Shown: one piece after another, positions 24,050 through 35,849 of the stretch
How positions within the stretch are numbered: the stretch's first letter is position 1
Layout: every line of letters begins with the position of its first letter
NCBI GenBank assembly: GCA_031472005.1
Contig: PZJY01000005.1
Span: forward strand, 620,001 to 684,000
DNA length: 64,000 bases
From: Tetracladium setigerum
Lineage: Eukaryota; Ascomycota; Leotiomycetes; Helotiales
Direction of reading: 5' to 3'
The notes under the pieces: generated by a model
Told to the model about the DNA's origin: nothing
What the model saw: only the letters and a program-made list of their open reading frames with translations
The model's database searches: none
Made by a program: the position numbers and the translations under genes

Positions 24050-24152
24050 GGTGGTGTGGTGTAATGGTAGCACGTGACGTTGTGGCATGCTTCTAACCAG
24101 GTATAACTACTGCTGACCCGTTTCAATCTGGGTTCGATTCCCAGCACCGCCA
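24050..24152 (+). tRNA. tRNA-His (GTG anticodon), intron-containing
   Basis: The acceptor arms GGTGGTG (24050-24056) and CACCGCC (24145-24151) pair with one G-T wobble, and the discriminator base is A. The D arm is GTG-TAATGGTAG-CAC. The T arm CTGGG-TTCGATT-CCCAG is perfect. The anticodon stem begins TGACG, followed by loop TTGTGG with anticodon GTG at 24082-24084. An intron of about 30-35 nt begins right after position 37 (about 24086), the normal site for eukaryotic tRNA introns. The outermost anticodon-stem pair looks mismatched (T-T), a small reservation. A run of eight T (24198-24205) can serve as the Pol III terminator. Confidence 0.8.
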
Positions 24153-24673
24153 GAAATGGCAAATTGAAGACTTACAAAGTGGTTTGAGTCCACTTCATTT
24201 TTTTTATGAATTTTTTTTGACAATTTTTGGCAATTTTTTGGGTTGGGTGCTTCCACCGGACTTTTTTGATGTGTAACAAAACAATTTAGCAGTAATCACT
24301 CACTTCAGAAAGCAGAAAGAGAATATGGAAGGTCTTTTTTTTTAAAAAAAATAACGAATATGTAGGTAGGTTCAGGAAATTTCTCCCTTGCATTTTTGTC
24401 AGAGCTTAACAAGAATCGATTAGATTTACATGGCATGTAGGCATACTCCCTAGATTGTCAATGCATTCAAACACACAAAAATTCTTTAATCTTCTGGTTC
24501 TCAATTCAATTAACTTGCCTATTCATTCATATTGGAGTTGCTTGGGACTGTGATCGACATCTTCCACGCTCCAGTACATCAATACTGGAAGCAAAGTTTT
24601 TTACAAAAGTTTTTTATTCTTTAACATATTAATTATAAGATTCCTGACAAGTTCAGTCTAGAAACCATCCGAT
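24153..24673. other. AT-rich intergenic region
   Basis: A T-run-rich spacer between the tRNA and the 3' end of the DJ-1 gene. Nothing else is recognised. Confidence 0.5.
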
Positions 24674-25660
24674 CTAAGCTCTCAAGCTCTCCAAAATCTT
24701 CTCTCCAATCAACTTAGCACTGGCAGGATTCTGACCGGTAATCAACTTTCCACCTCTGGCCACAACGACATGCTCAGCCCAATCATCCTTTGCAACATAT
24801 TTTCCACCGCTCGCCGTGTTCAATTGAGTCTCCAAGGCAAATGGCATGTACTTGGTCAATCCGACGGCATCCTCTTCGGAGTTCTTGAAACCAGTGACGG
24901 GCTCACCGGCAATGAAGTATTCACCTGATGGGAGCTTGACGTAGGCGAGAGCGGCGGGACCGTGGCAGACGGCCGAGATGATCTTGTTGGCGGCGTAGAA
25001 TTCGTTGATTACTGCGTGAGAGGTAGAGAGGGTGGCGAGATCCCACATTGCTATATAAGAGGTATCGAATTAGCATATTTCCTTTCCACATAGCACAGCC
25101 TGCTCGAAAGCCAACTCCAATCCCACAAATAAGCTAGCTCATCACCAACAACCAGGCCAGAGAGTAGCGAGCTTAAAAATAGGAAGAAAAGAGAAGGGTC
25201 AAAACATACGACCGTGACCACCAACATAGAACAAGCCATCGAACTCAGCGGCTCGGCCTAGGAAGCTATCTAGCTTCTCGGTATTCTCCCACAGGGATTG
25301 TTTTGTGTTGAGGAAATCGACGGAGACTTTGTCTTCTTTGGTTTGTTCGACGGAGGAGGGGTCGAGAGGAGCGGCGCCGCCGCTGGGGGAGGCGATTGTG
25401 AGGCTGGCGTGGGGAGCGAGGACTTCGTATGGGTGAGCGAATTCGGGCTTTTTGGGAGATGGAGGGTTAGCTGGAGTTTTCTCTTTTAAAGCGATTGTAC
25501 TTATGTATGGTTGGGTATGTGTTTGAGGGTATTGGAGGGAAGAGATGTAAGTGGGAGAGAGGGAGGGAGTACGAACCAAGTACCATCCAGTCTTGTTACC
25601 GGTCTCTCCCATCTGATCGTGAGAGGAGAGGACAACAAGGATCTTTGGTTGAGCAGACAT
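24674..25660 (-). CDS. DJ-1/PfpI-family protein, Hsp31-type (glyoxalase III / chaperone)
   Basis: Three exons: 25660-25577, 25447-25210 and 25050-24674; 232 residues. The start MSAQPKILVVLSSHD..GWYLPEFAHPYEVL, the ASPSGGAAPLDPSSV block, GGHGPMWDLA and the nucleophile elbow AVCHGPAAL are signatures of the fungal Hsp31-like branch. The catalytic Cys is in AVCHG, with the neighbouring His. Yeast Hsp31 converts methylglyoxal to D-lactate without glutathione and acts as a stress chaperone. The first intron uses an unusual GTTCGT donor, but it is required to give the conserved WYLPEF join. The second intron (159 nt) splits GGHG|PMWD. There is no targeting signal, so it is probably cytosolic. Confidence 0.9.
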
Positions 25661-26971
25661 TTTGAATTTATTTATTGAGAGATTTAGTTAGTTGGTTTTG
25701 TTCGTGGTGTTGTTGTGTTTTATTGATTTGGTTTTGTTAATGCTTTGTTGAGAGTTGTAATTGGATTTCTGACGGGGAAAGAAGAGCAGTCAAGCCCTCT
25801 CTTATGTACCTTCCTCTCTTCTCTCTCTTTCCACACCGTTTTCAAAACTCAAATACATGACGACCCCGACCCCTCCCCAGTTACAGCTCCAAGTCCGAGG
25901 TTCCCTAAGTGCCCTAACATTCTTTGCTGGGTTCGGAGGACCAGCAATGCAACGCGGGGCATGACTCGGCGTTTAGTGACCTTGGCAGCTACCTGCTATT
26001 CGGCGATAGTAAAAGGGCCCTGGCTCGGAAGACTCTGCCCTGTACAAAATAGACGTCACAAAACAACTCTGTTTGCGAAGTCAGCCCGTCGGCATGACAT
26101 CAGATCCCGCAATTTAATAACTTTAAAAATTGTGAGAGCTGAAGCACAATGTACATGGGGGGGGTTAGTAAGTACGGAGTACAGTACCTCCGTATTGTAT
26201 TGTTACTACTCCAAAAGTAAAGTACCCCACCATGCACTGCATGAAAGAAAAGCTTCAGCAACTCGCAGTCTCCTTAGCACACCAGGTACGAGAACGAGGA
26301 CACGGCAATGCCGAATGCAACCTACGAATAAGCATAAAAGCTCGGAAGAAGGACGAATAATGCCACCGTACTGCAAAAGCCGCTTGTGTTTCTGCAAAAG
26401 CCGTAATGTTTTTACGCGCGGGCCCGCGCGTTTGATCATTATTATTACAAAGCCTCTGGAAAACCAAAAACAACTGTGGATGTCCTTTTGGGCGGTGAGT
26501 TTTGCTTATGCAACACCAGCCGTTCACGTCCTTCGAACCCCTTCTAGAACTTTGGAAGAAGATGGTCATGGTGGAAGGATGAACCTCGATGGATGCCCTG
26601 GAGAATCGGCGATTAATATAGTCAAGTCGGCGATATTAGAAGTAGGGGATGTGATGGATACAAAAATCTTTTCGAATACAGGGAGAGAGAGAAATTAGGA
26701 CACATATAGAGTAAGGGAAAGAATCCGCACAGACTTGCTGTACTTTGTATACTCTGTGGCCTCTACTGAGAGGGCGATTGAAAGATAAGGAGTAACTAGC
26801 ATCACTTAGACTCTTCCTTTCAAATAAATTATCCGGAAATTCCCAAACCTGAATTATTCTCTTTCCCATTCACGAAGAGGTCTGTCCTTTTCGCTCGTTC
26901 CTCGCCGGTCGTATTAAATACCACAAAATTCCTCATCAAATGATCATCTCTCCAAAGAAAACAAATTACCA
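25661..26971. other. Intergenic region
   Basis: Contains the 5' flank of the DJ-1 gene and the 3' flank of the GH17 gene. A 317-codon open frame (25745-26698) has no good start and no recognisable protein character. A short imperfect palindrome around TACGGAGTACAGTACCTCCGTA lies at about 26173-26194. Confidence 0.5.
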
Positions 26972-28278
26972 TCACAACCACATACCACCAAACCCTACAA
27001 CCCCAAACACAACCGCCATCAAAAACCCAACACCCATTTCCATCCCCACCAACCCATTCCTCGCAGCACCACTCCCCTTCCCTTCCCAGGTATCGCTTCA
27101 TCCACTAAATTCACCGTCGCTGGCGCCCCGACTCAGCGGAACAAGTGATATTGAAACCCAACTCCTTCGTGGCCAAGCCATTCGGGGTCACAACGGCGAA
27201 TTTAGCTTCGTTATCTGGATTGGAATCGCGGAGGTTGTACCACCATGTATTTGTCCTCCCACTGTTCATCCCAAAAGAAAATCACAAATAATCAGTAAAG
27301 CGTTCTTTAAAACAGAGGAGGAGAGAGAAGTAAGAAATGAAGGATGTCGATAAGTGTAAAGAAGAAAAGGAGAAAAAGGGAGCGTTCTCACAATAAACCA
27401 CATCCAATCTCCTTCCAATACCTCTCCGCATTCTCCTTGCTCGCTACTGCTTTCCCGAAATTTGGTCCAGATACCGGCCATCCCGTCTCAGTGATCCAAA
27501 CTGGTTTCTGGCCTGCTGCTTGAGTTGTTTGATTTAGGATGTTGCTGAAGATTGACGAGGCGTTTGAGATTGTATTTTCTTTGTCGTCCTCGTAGTATGG
27601 GTAGAGATCTGTGCCTATGAAATCGGATTCTTGGATCACTGTTTTTTTTTTGGTGAGTAATTGGATGTAGTTAGTGTAAGAAGGTGTACACATACCAGCT
27701 TCATTTGACGAATTAGCCCATGCAGACCAAGTATCAACATGTCCAACCGGAATACTCCCCAATCCAACCGTCTTCATAAAATCTCTCGCCTCCTTGATGA
27801 ACGCCACTATCTCATCCGGACCCTGCCCTAGCCCAGCTTTATTCCTCACACCACTCTCACTAATCCTATACATATCCTCACTTCCAACACTCAACCCCAC
27901 GACTAAGCTGCGCAATGCATCGCCATGCGTGTCGATTGCCTTTTTGAGGGCAGAGAGTTCGTTGGCGATGCTGGTGGTGCCTGAGCACCAGATGCCGAGG
28001 AGGAGAGAAGTGTTTGTTGCGATTGCGGCGGGGAAGGCCGAGATGGGGTTGGTGGTCGTGGAGGCTTGGATGTTGGTATAGAGACGGACGGAGGAGAATA
28101 TGCCGGGGGAGGCGTGGAGTTTTTGCGCGACGGTGAATTCGAGATTGAAGTCAGATTCTGTCTTGGGAGCGCGGGAGGTGAGCGTAGAGCCGGAGTTGAA
28201 GCCCTGGTATATTTTTTGGGAAAGAGTGAGGGTGAGAAGGAGGGGAGAGAGGATGATTTGAGAGAGGGGGATGTGCAT
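26972..28278 (-). CDS. GH17 cell-wall beta-1,3-glucanase with predicted GPI anchor
   Basis: Exons 28278-27696, 27638-27392 and 27261-26972; about 373 residues after correction. A signal peptide (MHIPLSQIILSPLLLTLTLSQ) precedes QKIYQGFNSG, the usual mature start of this clade. Domain marks are VVGLSVGSEDMYR (the acid/base Glu region), PVGHVDTWSAW, DFIGTDLYPYYE and VWITETGWP (nucleophile Glu), then WWYNLRDSNPDNEAKF. As read, exon 3 stops at 27111. One extra G in each of two G4 runs (27126-27129 and 27074-27077) gives ITCSAESGAPATVNL.. followed by a Gly/Ala linker and a hydrophobic end (VGFLMAVVFGVVGFGG) with a stop at 26972, a typical GPI signal. The enzyme would hydrolyse or remodel beta-1,3-glucan at the wall. 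The first intron is 57 nt, in phase and stop-free. Confidence 0.88.
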
Positions 28279-29471
28279 TTTGGGTGAAGGGCAAGCCCGT
28301 ATAATAGATATCGTTTGACGAAATGAATGAATATGAAGATGAAATGCCGGAAAATAAATTGGAAAACAAGATATCAATCCATTGAGAAAATACAACAGCG
28401 AAAAAGCAAGTCTAATATAGCATTGGTAAATACAATTGCCAAGAAGGACGACACGCCAAAAGTAGATGAAAAGTAAATCTGTTTTTACTGTCCAAACAGA
28501 AGCCACAATCCTGTCACACAAAAACGGCAGTGTGTCGGAGTGGTGGTTTCAGGCTTAACGAGCCCGGCCGCCTTCAACTCTAATAGATTACTGTATTAGA
28601 TGTTGATGAGGCTTTCCCGGAGCTCTGGAAGCATGATAGATTAAGATCAGACTCTGTTCTCACCTAGCCATCCTTCACTGTTTGGTTCTATCAAGTCGAA
28701 AGATTTTCAGTGCTCTAATTCCATAGCCATTGCCTTTTAACAATGTCCTCCGGCAGTTGAGGGGAAGTATGTCGAGAATTGCCAAGAGAGGGCTCAAGGT
28801 CGTCGTCCCGTGTCGATGATTTAAGCTTATGCCGCTGAGGGGTAACCTTCCCCCGACCTGAGAATGTCGTGTAACTTGAGCCATTGAATCAAACACTTCC
28901 AACGACATTATCCAAATATTGAAAATTGATTAAAGATTTAGTGTTGACATACCTACCTAGTAGTAAAGGAAATGAGTCGATCAAATTCCAAGAATAGTAT
29001 CTTGCTTTTGGAAAGTATGGAAATTGTGTTGCTCCGCTCCGAGCGAGCGGCAGTAACAATCAGTAATCATCTGCATAGTCTGTGAGCATGATTCAGTGAT
29101 TGTAAGTCCGCCATGAAGATGGGCAGATATATTAAGATCAAGCTGGAAATAAATGTGCGAACAAACTTGCTCGATGATGATACGAAGTATGGCATGTTAA
29201 TACTTATTGAAGCTGGTGAACCAATGTCTTGTATGGAAGAATTCTTCTCCATCATTGGTTCGTCAGCCGAGGTTGCGTGAGGGGTCACCTAACAGCATAT
29301 CTCATGATATTGGCAGATGGTGATAACACGCTTCTGTTATTTTTGAGCCCAAGAGAGGAATTTTGTGGTACACTGAGGAGAGTGCCACTTCACAGATTAC
29401 TAGTCCGATCAATTCAGCACTTCACAAATCTTTCTAGCCATCAACGAGCCTCTCTTGACCATAACCGTAAC
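28279..29471. promoter_or_regulatory. Divergent intergenic region between GH17 and SDR genes
   Basis: 1.2 kb between two divergent starts. I see no additional gene or strong box. A GTGTCGGAGTGGTGG.. stretch near 28530 is tRNA-Ser-like only at its 5' end. Confidence 0.4.
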
Positions 29472-30577
29472 ATGGCGATGCAAGTTGAAGGTAAAACTGC
29501 CATCGTCACAGGGGCAGGTTCCGGTATCAACTTATGCTTTGCAAAGCTTTTGCTGAGTAGAGGTTGCAATGTAGTCATTGCGGACCTTGATCTCCAACCC
29601 GAAGGCTCGGAGTTGATATCCAAGTATCCCCTTGCATCGGCTGGTCCAAGGTCTGTTTTCCAAAAGACTGATGTGACGGAATGGGCGCAACTCGACAAGA
29701 TGTTTGATGTTGCGATTGAACATTTCGGCGGGGCAGATATCGTGTGCCCGGGCGCCGGAGTATTCGAGCCTGTGAGAACAACATCTCCAATTCGTGAAGT
29801 CGCTGATTTCGTTTAGCCCTTCTCAAACTTCTGGATCGAACCAGGCGTCAGTCCCTCCAAGGACCATCCATCAGAATCTCGCTACTCACTTCTTGACATC
29901 AATCTCACACACCCTATTAGAGTGACTCAACTAGCCATTACTCATTTCTTGAAGCAGAAGAAGCCAGGCGTGGTCGTGCACATTTCAAGCATCGCTGGCC
30001 AAGTGCCATATTTTCCAACCCCGATGTACGTTGCCACGAAGCATGCCTTGTCCGGTTTTGTGCGCTCTCTTTCCAGACTGGAGCATCCGCCAGCTCGTTT
30101 ATCACATCTGCCCAAAATTCGGGTCAATGCAGTGGCTCCAGCTCGCATCCAGACGCCGTTGTGGACAGAACATCCAGAGAAAATGAAGTTGATAGGGAAA
30201 GATCCAACGTAAGTCAGTCGGTGTCTGAAGAGTGTTTCTTTCCACCATGATGCTCAACAATGGGAAGCACTCGCACCCCGAGCAAGCTCTCTTCAAGGCG
30301 GTACCAAATTTGGTCTTGTTCTCCAAGCGCCTGGCGCTAACTCGAAGATATCAACGACAGATGGGTTTCTCCGGAAGCGGTGGCGGATCTGATGTTGGAT
30401 TTGGTGACCAAAAATGAATACATCGGTGGTAGTATTGTAGAGATCGGGGCACATATTAGATTTGTTCAGGCATTTGATGATCCAGGGCCGGGTAAGAGTG
30501 GTAATGGGCTAGATCGCGCTGAGGAGGAGGAGGAGGACATGTGGGCAAGCCTGGAGAGACAATTTGATCGAAGATGA
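29472..30577 (+). CDS. Short-chain dehydrogenase/reductase (15-hydroxyprostaglandin dehydrogenase-like group)
   Basis: Three exons: 29472-29771, 29817-30208 and 30361-30577; 302 residues, NAD(P)-dependent. The Rossmann motif is TGAGSGIN, the acidic IADLD after beta-2 suggests NAD, the GAG strand motif is in CPGAGVFEP, and the catalytic YVATK follows SSIAG. A TAG at 29814-29816 looks like a nonsense codon but is the 3' end of a 45-nt GTGAGA..TTTAG intron; splicing gives VFEP|PFSNFW, the form seen in fungal members. The third exon joins KDPT|WVSPEAVADLMLDL and ends in an acidic Glu tract and FDRR. The substrate cannot be told from sequence; enzymes of this group act on varied secondary alcohols. 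Confidence 0.88.
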
Positions 30578-31972
30578 GTGGCAGACATCGATTCATTCCG
30601 GGTATTGTCTCGAATTGGGGGTTTTGCGGAATTGACGTGCCATTCGCGAGGATAGCTATTTGGTGTTACATCTCCTGCGCAATGTCATTTTTGAAGTCCG
30701 AAATTCCAAATGCATGAGGAACGGCCTCTCCCCAGTTTTGCTATTCTTTCATTACTCGTTCCACATATCATCATACCTCGATATTGTCCCACTACTTCCA
30801 CACTCCTCTCCACTCCTCTCGTCTCCTCCAGAACACAATTGCCCTTTCGCATTGCCAAATCGGTGGAATCCCACTCAACGACCGCCACAGTGCCACACCC
30901 ACAATGACACTCACCAACGGTCTCCAGCGAATCAGCCGTAGCGATTAGCGACCCTTGTTTGTCTCGCAGCTGCAGACACCCACCCACACCACGCCCGACG
31001 TAGCTAGACGAGGCCGGCGATGGTGCTCTGTGCCTTGGAAATTCTGGAAATTAGCTCGTGTTGCAGGGAGCTAATGCAGCAGAGTTGGACGATTGGCGGC
31101 GGTGATGGCGATATCCTCAACATTCCATGTCGAAATCGAAATCCTCGGTCGCGTCCCAAGGTTTGTCTGACACGCGTCGGCCACATTGGGAGGCAGAGGA
31201 GGGAGAAAGGGGGACAGGGGCGGAGGAGAAGGAGAAGAAAAAGAAAAGGAAGAAAAAGAAGAGAAGGGAATAGAGAGTAGAAAGAGAGACGAGATCAACG
31301 TTGGTGTTTTGGTATTGATAGTAATAAACAAAGAGAAGGGAGAAATGTTGGATAAGGATAAAGTTCGTGATACAGGAAAAGTTGGATTGTTTTAACCTTA
31401 TCTCTCCACCGGCGCACCACCAAGTAAAGTCCCTCCCCTGCCCGTCCACACCACCACCCGCCGTCGAAGTTAGAAGGTCCCCCATGCATGCAGGAAGCTT
31501 CTTCCACATCCAAGACAACACCAACCAACACTATCACCACCCGCCCTGCCCATCTCTTCTCTTCTTCGCTTTTGCACAATTATATACCATTACACAATTG
31601 TGAAGTATATCTTTCCCTACTGTACTTTGCGACTAGAAAGTCCTTTCTGTCCGACAGCATTCTCCTATCGGGAGCCGACATTCGTTGCCATCTACTGTAT
31701 CGTCATATCGTCAAAACACACTCGCTTCCCCCCAGACCACGCCAAAACAAAAGAGAACGTGTAATCCACTATCTATCACCATCACAAGCTTGCACTCGTT
31801 TCACAAAACAAGCTCTCCACTCCACTCTCCCACTCTCGCTCAATTGCTTGGACCAACTCTTGTCCGCCGTCAGAACCAGCTTGGCTAGGCCGCCGTCTCT
31901 TCTTTGCTGCAGCAACATCAAGCTTCTTCCTTCTCCCATCCCAACTTTCCCATCCTTCAAACAATCAGCAAG
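30578..31972 (+). other. Intergenic region and long 5' leader of the GH72 gene
   Basis: The last 600 nt are C/T-rich, as in leaders of strongly expressed fungal genes. A purine-rich G/A tract lies at 31195-31290. Nothing else is supported. Confidence 0.5.
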
Positions 31973-33388
31973 ATGCTTTCCCGCGTGTTAGCAGGCACTG
32001 CTTTGCTCTTGAGCTTCGTAGCTAGGTCCAAAGCCATCCCGACCATCTCTACCTTGGGCAGCAAGTTCTTCGATAGTACTGGCACGCAGTTCTACATCAA
32101 AGGTAGACAGACCATCGCTCCACCACCGATCATAGCTGACCGCGCCTAGGAATCGCATATCAATTGCGACCTGCGGATCCCCTCATTGACACCGAACAAT
32201 GCAAACGCGATGCCAGTCTTATGGAAGAATTGGGAGCCAACGCCATTCGAGTCTACCATGTTGACCCAAACGCCGACCATACAGGCTGTATGAGCGCGTT
32301 TGCAGATGCTGGTATCTATCTCTTCGTTGACCTGGACGATTTCGCAACCGATATTGATCCCGTTGGTGTTCCTACTACTGCCCCAGCAGCAATTGGCTAA
32401 TCTTCGATTACAGAAAAACATCACCTGGAACCGAATCCAATACGATGCGTTCGCTGCCATTATGGACGAATTCCACCAATTTGATAACGTTGCTGGCTTC
32501 TTTGTTGGAAACGAGGTCATTGCCAAAAATGATCAATCTCTCGCAGCTCCGTATATCAAGGCCGCCGCTCGCGACATGAAGGCGTACCGTGACGCCAAAA
32601 AGTACCGCAATATCCCCATTGGTTACTCTGCAGCAGATATCGCCGAACTTCGTCCCGCTCTGCAGAATTACCTTGCCTGTGGCACAAACGCCAGTGAATC
32701 CATTGATTTCTTCGGCCTTAATGCATACGAGTGGTGCGGCCCGAACAACATGCAAACCAGTGGATACGATACCCTTAACAGTTACGTAGCCAACTTCAAC
32801 ATCCCCATATTCTTCTCCGAAACAGGTTGCAATACCGTGCGCCCTCGCGATTTCGCAGATCAATCTGCCATCTTGGGTCCTGACATGAACGAACTCTGGT
32901 CGGGAACGATCGTGTATGAATGGATCCAGGAGACCAACGATTACGGACTCATCTCCTACGGGCCCCCTCTCTCTCCCACAGCTGTCGGCGAAAATATCGA
33001 AGATGGGTTCACACGAAAGGGCACGCCTACCCCTGTGGTTCCCGACTTCAAGAATTTGCAAACACAATGGGCGAGCCTCAACCCAAAGGGAATCAAAGAG
33101 TCTGATTATAGCCCATCGCTTACGCCACCTGCTTGCCCTTCCTCAACTGCGGGTGGTTGGTTGGTGGATGGCAATGTGCCTCTACCTACCGTCGGACAAG
33201 CCATTACCACTGGTGTGGGTGGAACAGCTATTGTGGCTTCAACGACCAGCACACCCACTGCTAGCTCTGGCACGGCGAGCGCACCAAGTGGAACCTCCAC
33301 GCCTGGAACGGCCAGTGGAGGGAGGGAGATTGCCGGCATGGGCATTGGGCTCGTGAGCGTGATGCTGTGTTTTATGATTTGGTTGTGA
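31973..33388 (+). CDS. GH72 beta-1,3-glucanosyltransferase (Gas/Gel type), GPI-anchored
   Basis: Exons 31973-32102, 32150-32361 and 32414-33388; 438 residues. Signal peptide MLSRVLAGTALLLSFVARSKA. The catalytic domain shows FYIKGIAYQLRP, NAIRVYHVDP, FVGNEVI (acid/base Glu) and IPIFFSETGC (nucleophile Glu). A Ser/Thr-rich tail and hydrophobic end (IAGMGIGLVSVMLCFMIWL) predict a GPI anchor. There is no Cys-rich CBM43 module, so it belongs to the short Gas/Gel class. These enzymes cut and re-ligate beta-1,3-glucan chains at the outer face of the plasma membrane, elongating wall glucan. The second intron (52 nt) starts GTTGGT, an uncommon donor, but keeps DIDP|KNITWNRIQYDAF in frame. It lies near the GH17 gene, without obvious co-regulation signals. 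Confidence 0.93.
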
Positions 33389-34047
33389 GCACATAATGGC
33401 ATATGACCCGTCCATTCTTTCTTGCTTTCGAGCTATGGGTTGGATAATAATGAGCGAGAAACGAAATGCACATATACGTCACGTTTTTCAGAGGCGAGAA
33501 GTAGTAGATACATGAGCGCATGACGGATGAGAACATAGCGCGGCGTTTTTTTTTCTTCAGAGGCGTTTTTTCCACCGGCAGCTTTGTGGATTCTTTTCCT
33601 GTAGCAACTTCTCAATGTTTTTTTGTTTGGTCGGTGGAGACACTGGAGTTTCCTTGGGAGATACAGGACCGTAAATGTATGTTTGGATGTTTGTATGTCT
33701 GGATATGGCAGGCGGCGCAAGCCTGTTGATTGGATTGGTGGAGATGAAAATACTAGGAAGGCACATAGTACAGTAGATAGGACGTCAAGACATGACACGA
33801 GATGAGACGAGATGAGACGAGAGAATTGATGAAAGAAATTTCAAAACAGAAATCGTTCATGATTCAAGTAAATGTGCTAGAAGGAATGTTTTGTTCATCT
33901 CTCGTCATACAACATGTGATTCTTGATTCATCATTAAGCTCTCTTTTTTGCTATATACAAGTGTTATAACAGTTACAAGGACTTCCCAGCCCAGCCAACC
34001 GGACCGTTCAATCACAGCCTAACTTTTTCCCGCAACGACCATCAAAT
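33389..34047. other. Convergent intergenic region (GH72 and M28 3' ends)
   Basis: T-runs and GAGATGAGAC simple repeats (about 33795-33820). No gene is seen. Confidence 0.5.
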
Positions 34048-35762
34048 CTAAATAGTAGCCTGAGCATTATTGTGCATGCAACTCTTTCCATGACCAGAGT
34101 GCTCCTGGGCCCTCTTCATCCTCGCCAACTCATTCCTCACCTCGGTCCTACTTCTCGGATTGATAGTAGTCTTCGCCCGCTTTGGCAAGCCAACCAAATC
34201 ACTATTAGCCAAAGTAGCCACCTGCACAGCAGCAGCCTTCGCAATCAAAGTGAGCGCCTCATAATTGACATTGTTCAAGTCATCGCACTTCAAGTGATAG
34301 CAGACATCATACGGCGCACCGGCACCAGTGTGCATACCCGAGGCTGGGATACCGATGGCGACGAAACCGGCGTAATCGGAGTTTCCGGCTGAGAAATCCG
34401 TGTAAGCGACTTCTTTGCCAGCGGCAGCGATGTAGTTGTAGAGTGGGAGGGCTCCGAATGCGTCGCCAGCGTTGTCGCCTTGGAAGACTTCGTAGAGAGG
34501 GACGACGGATCCGATCATGTCGTAGTTGTAGTAGAAGCGGATTTTGTCAGCTTCTGCTTCCGGGAGGTTGCGTGTGTAGTACCAGGAGCCTGCAAGGCCG
34601 GCTTCCTATGGGGGGTAGGGGTTAGTAGTGTTTTGGAGGTATGTTGGTAGGTAGGTATATATAATAGGTGTGGGATTTGGGATTTGTGATATGCGAAAAT
34701 TGGAATTTTGGGAAACTTACTTCAGCACCCCACCAGGCGAAACGGATCTTGTTCTTGTATCCTCTGTAGTAACGAAGAGCGGTCATGATCTCAATGAGAG
34801 CAGAGGATCCGGAACCATCATCGTTAATACCGGCACCTTGAGCAACAGAGTCCAAGTGAGCACCAAGCATAATGACATTGTTTGGGTCACCAGCCTTGGA
34901 CTCGACAATGATGTTGAAAGTCTCTCTCTGCTCGAGGAATGCATCAACGAGAAGAGTAACAACTGGTGCTTGGCCAGCTGCGATAGCGGCTTTCCAGGCG
35001 AGACCAACAGCGTTGCGAATAACGCCGACGGGGACCATCAAGCCGACATTCTCTGCTCCGAGAGTGGCGGCGGTGATAGCATCACCGGGTACTTGATTCC
35101 AGAGAATGACAGCGAGAGCGCCGTGAGCACGGGCGAGCTTGAGCTTGATGGAGATGGCGCAGGTGCCACGCTTGACAAGGGCGATTTTGCCAGTTGCGTC
35201 GATGCCAGCCCAGTCGGATTCTAAGCAGCCAGATCCTGGGAGGGTGAGTTAGTACATAGTTCTTGTTTCATTCCAAAGGGTTAAGAACATACCAGTAGCA
35301 TCATTGACGGGAGTGTCAATGAGAGGAGCCGTGATTCCACCAGGAATAGGTGTGGGGTGTTATACAACAAGGAAAGCACGTAGACGTCCTCTCCAGCTGG
35401 GCCAGTAACCTTGATGGAACGAGTCTCTTCATAGGTGTGGTTGAAGTATTGGACCTTGGTGTCATAGTGAGAAGAGAATCTCGTGACGGCACGCTCGAGA
35501 ACGTAGTCTCCTGACTCCTTGAAGCCGGATCGGCCAAAGGCGCGATTTCCACCGTTACGGAGAGCAATCTTGTTCAAGTTATACAAGTTACGCTCAAGTC
35601 TGGTTACGTTAGTTTGATTCCAATTTTGTGTTTTTTTTTTGAAGAAAGGAAGACTCACTCAACGGTCTTGATCCCGGCCTCGAGTGCAGCGGGGGTGAGA
35701 GGATCAGTCGCGAACGACACACCAGCGAACAAGGCCGCAGCCACGGAAGCAGTGAACTTCAT
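34048..35762 (-). CDS. Secreted M28 zinc aminopeptidase with PA domain (LAP2/aminopeptidase Y-like)
   Basis: Exons 35762-35659, 35599-35293, 35235-34721 and 34605-34048; 494 residues after one correction. Signal peptide MKFTASVAAALFAGVSFA. A PA-type insert (ALVKRGTCAISIKLKLA) precedes the catalytic core: MLGAHLDSV (Zn His, Asp), GINDDGSGSSALIE (bridging Asp), WWGAEEAG (catalytic Glu and Zn Glu), NYDMIGS and GMHTGAGAPYD (Zn His). The enzyme removes N-terminal residues from extracellular peptides. The frame breaks in exon 2 at GGGG (35354-35357; CCCC on the coding strand): one extra base changes NTPHLFLV to NTPTPIPGGITAPL, the family's sequence, and makes the spliced length a multiple of three. 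It is probably intact in the organism. A TATA box lies upstream. Confidence 0.92.
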
Positions 35763-35843
35763 CCTGACAGTATATCAATTGTGTGAAGATTGAAGAGCAG
35801 TAAGAAAGAAAAGAAGGACTTGGGGAAATAGAAAACTGCCATC

Positions 35844-35849
35844 TTTATA
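35844..35849 (-). promoter_or_regulatory. TATA box of the M28 aminopeptidase gene
   Basis: TATAAA on the minus strand about 82 nt before the ATG at 35762, followed by a C-poor leader. The position is right for a fungal core promoter. Confidence 0.55.

Noticed and set aside
25745..26698. 317-codon open frame between the DJ-1 and GH17 genes
   Set aside because: It has no ATG at the start, no domain, irregular composition, and it overlaps the promoter region of the DJ-1 gene. Probably chance.
28525..28620. Possible tRNA-Ser (GTGTCGGAGTGGTGG start)
   Set aside because: No TTCGA-type T arm and no matching acceptor 3' strand.
29811..29816. In-frame stop suggesting that the SDR gene is a pseudogene
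   Set aside because: A 45-nt GTGAGA..TTTAG intron removes it and gives the family's expected VFEP-PFSNFW sequence.
27000..34000. Secondary-metabolite or wall-degradation gene cluster
   Set aside because: GH17, SDR, GH72 and M28 genes are neighbours, but no polyketide synthase, NRPS, terpene or pathway regulator is present and spacing is ordinary.
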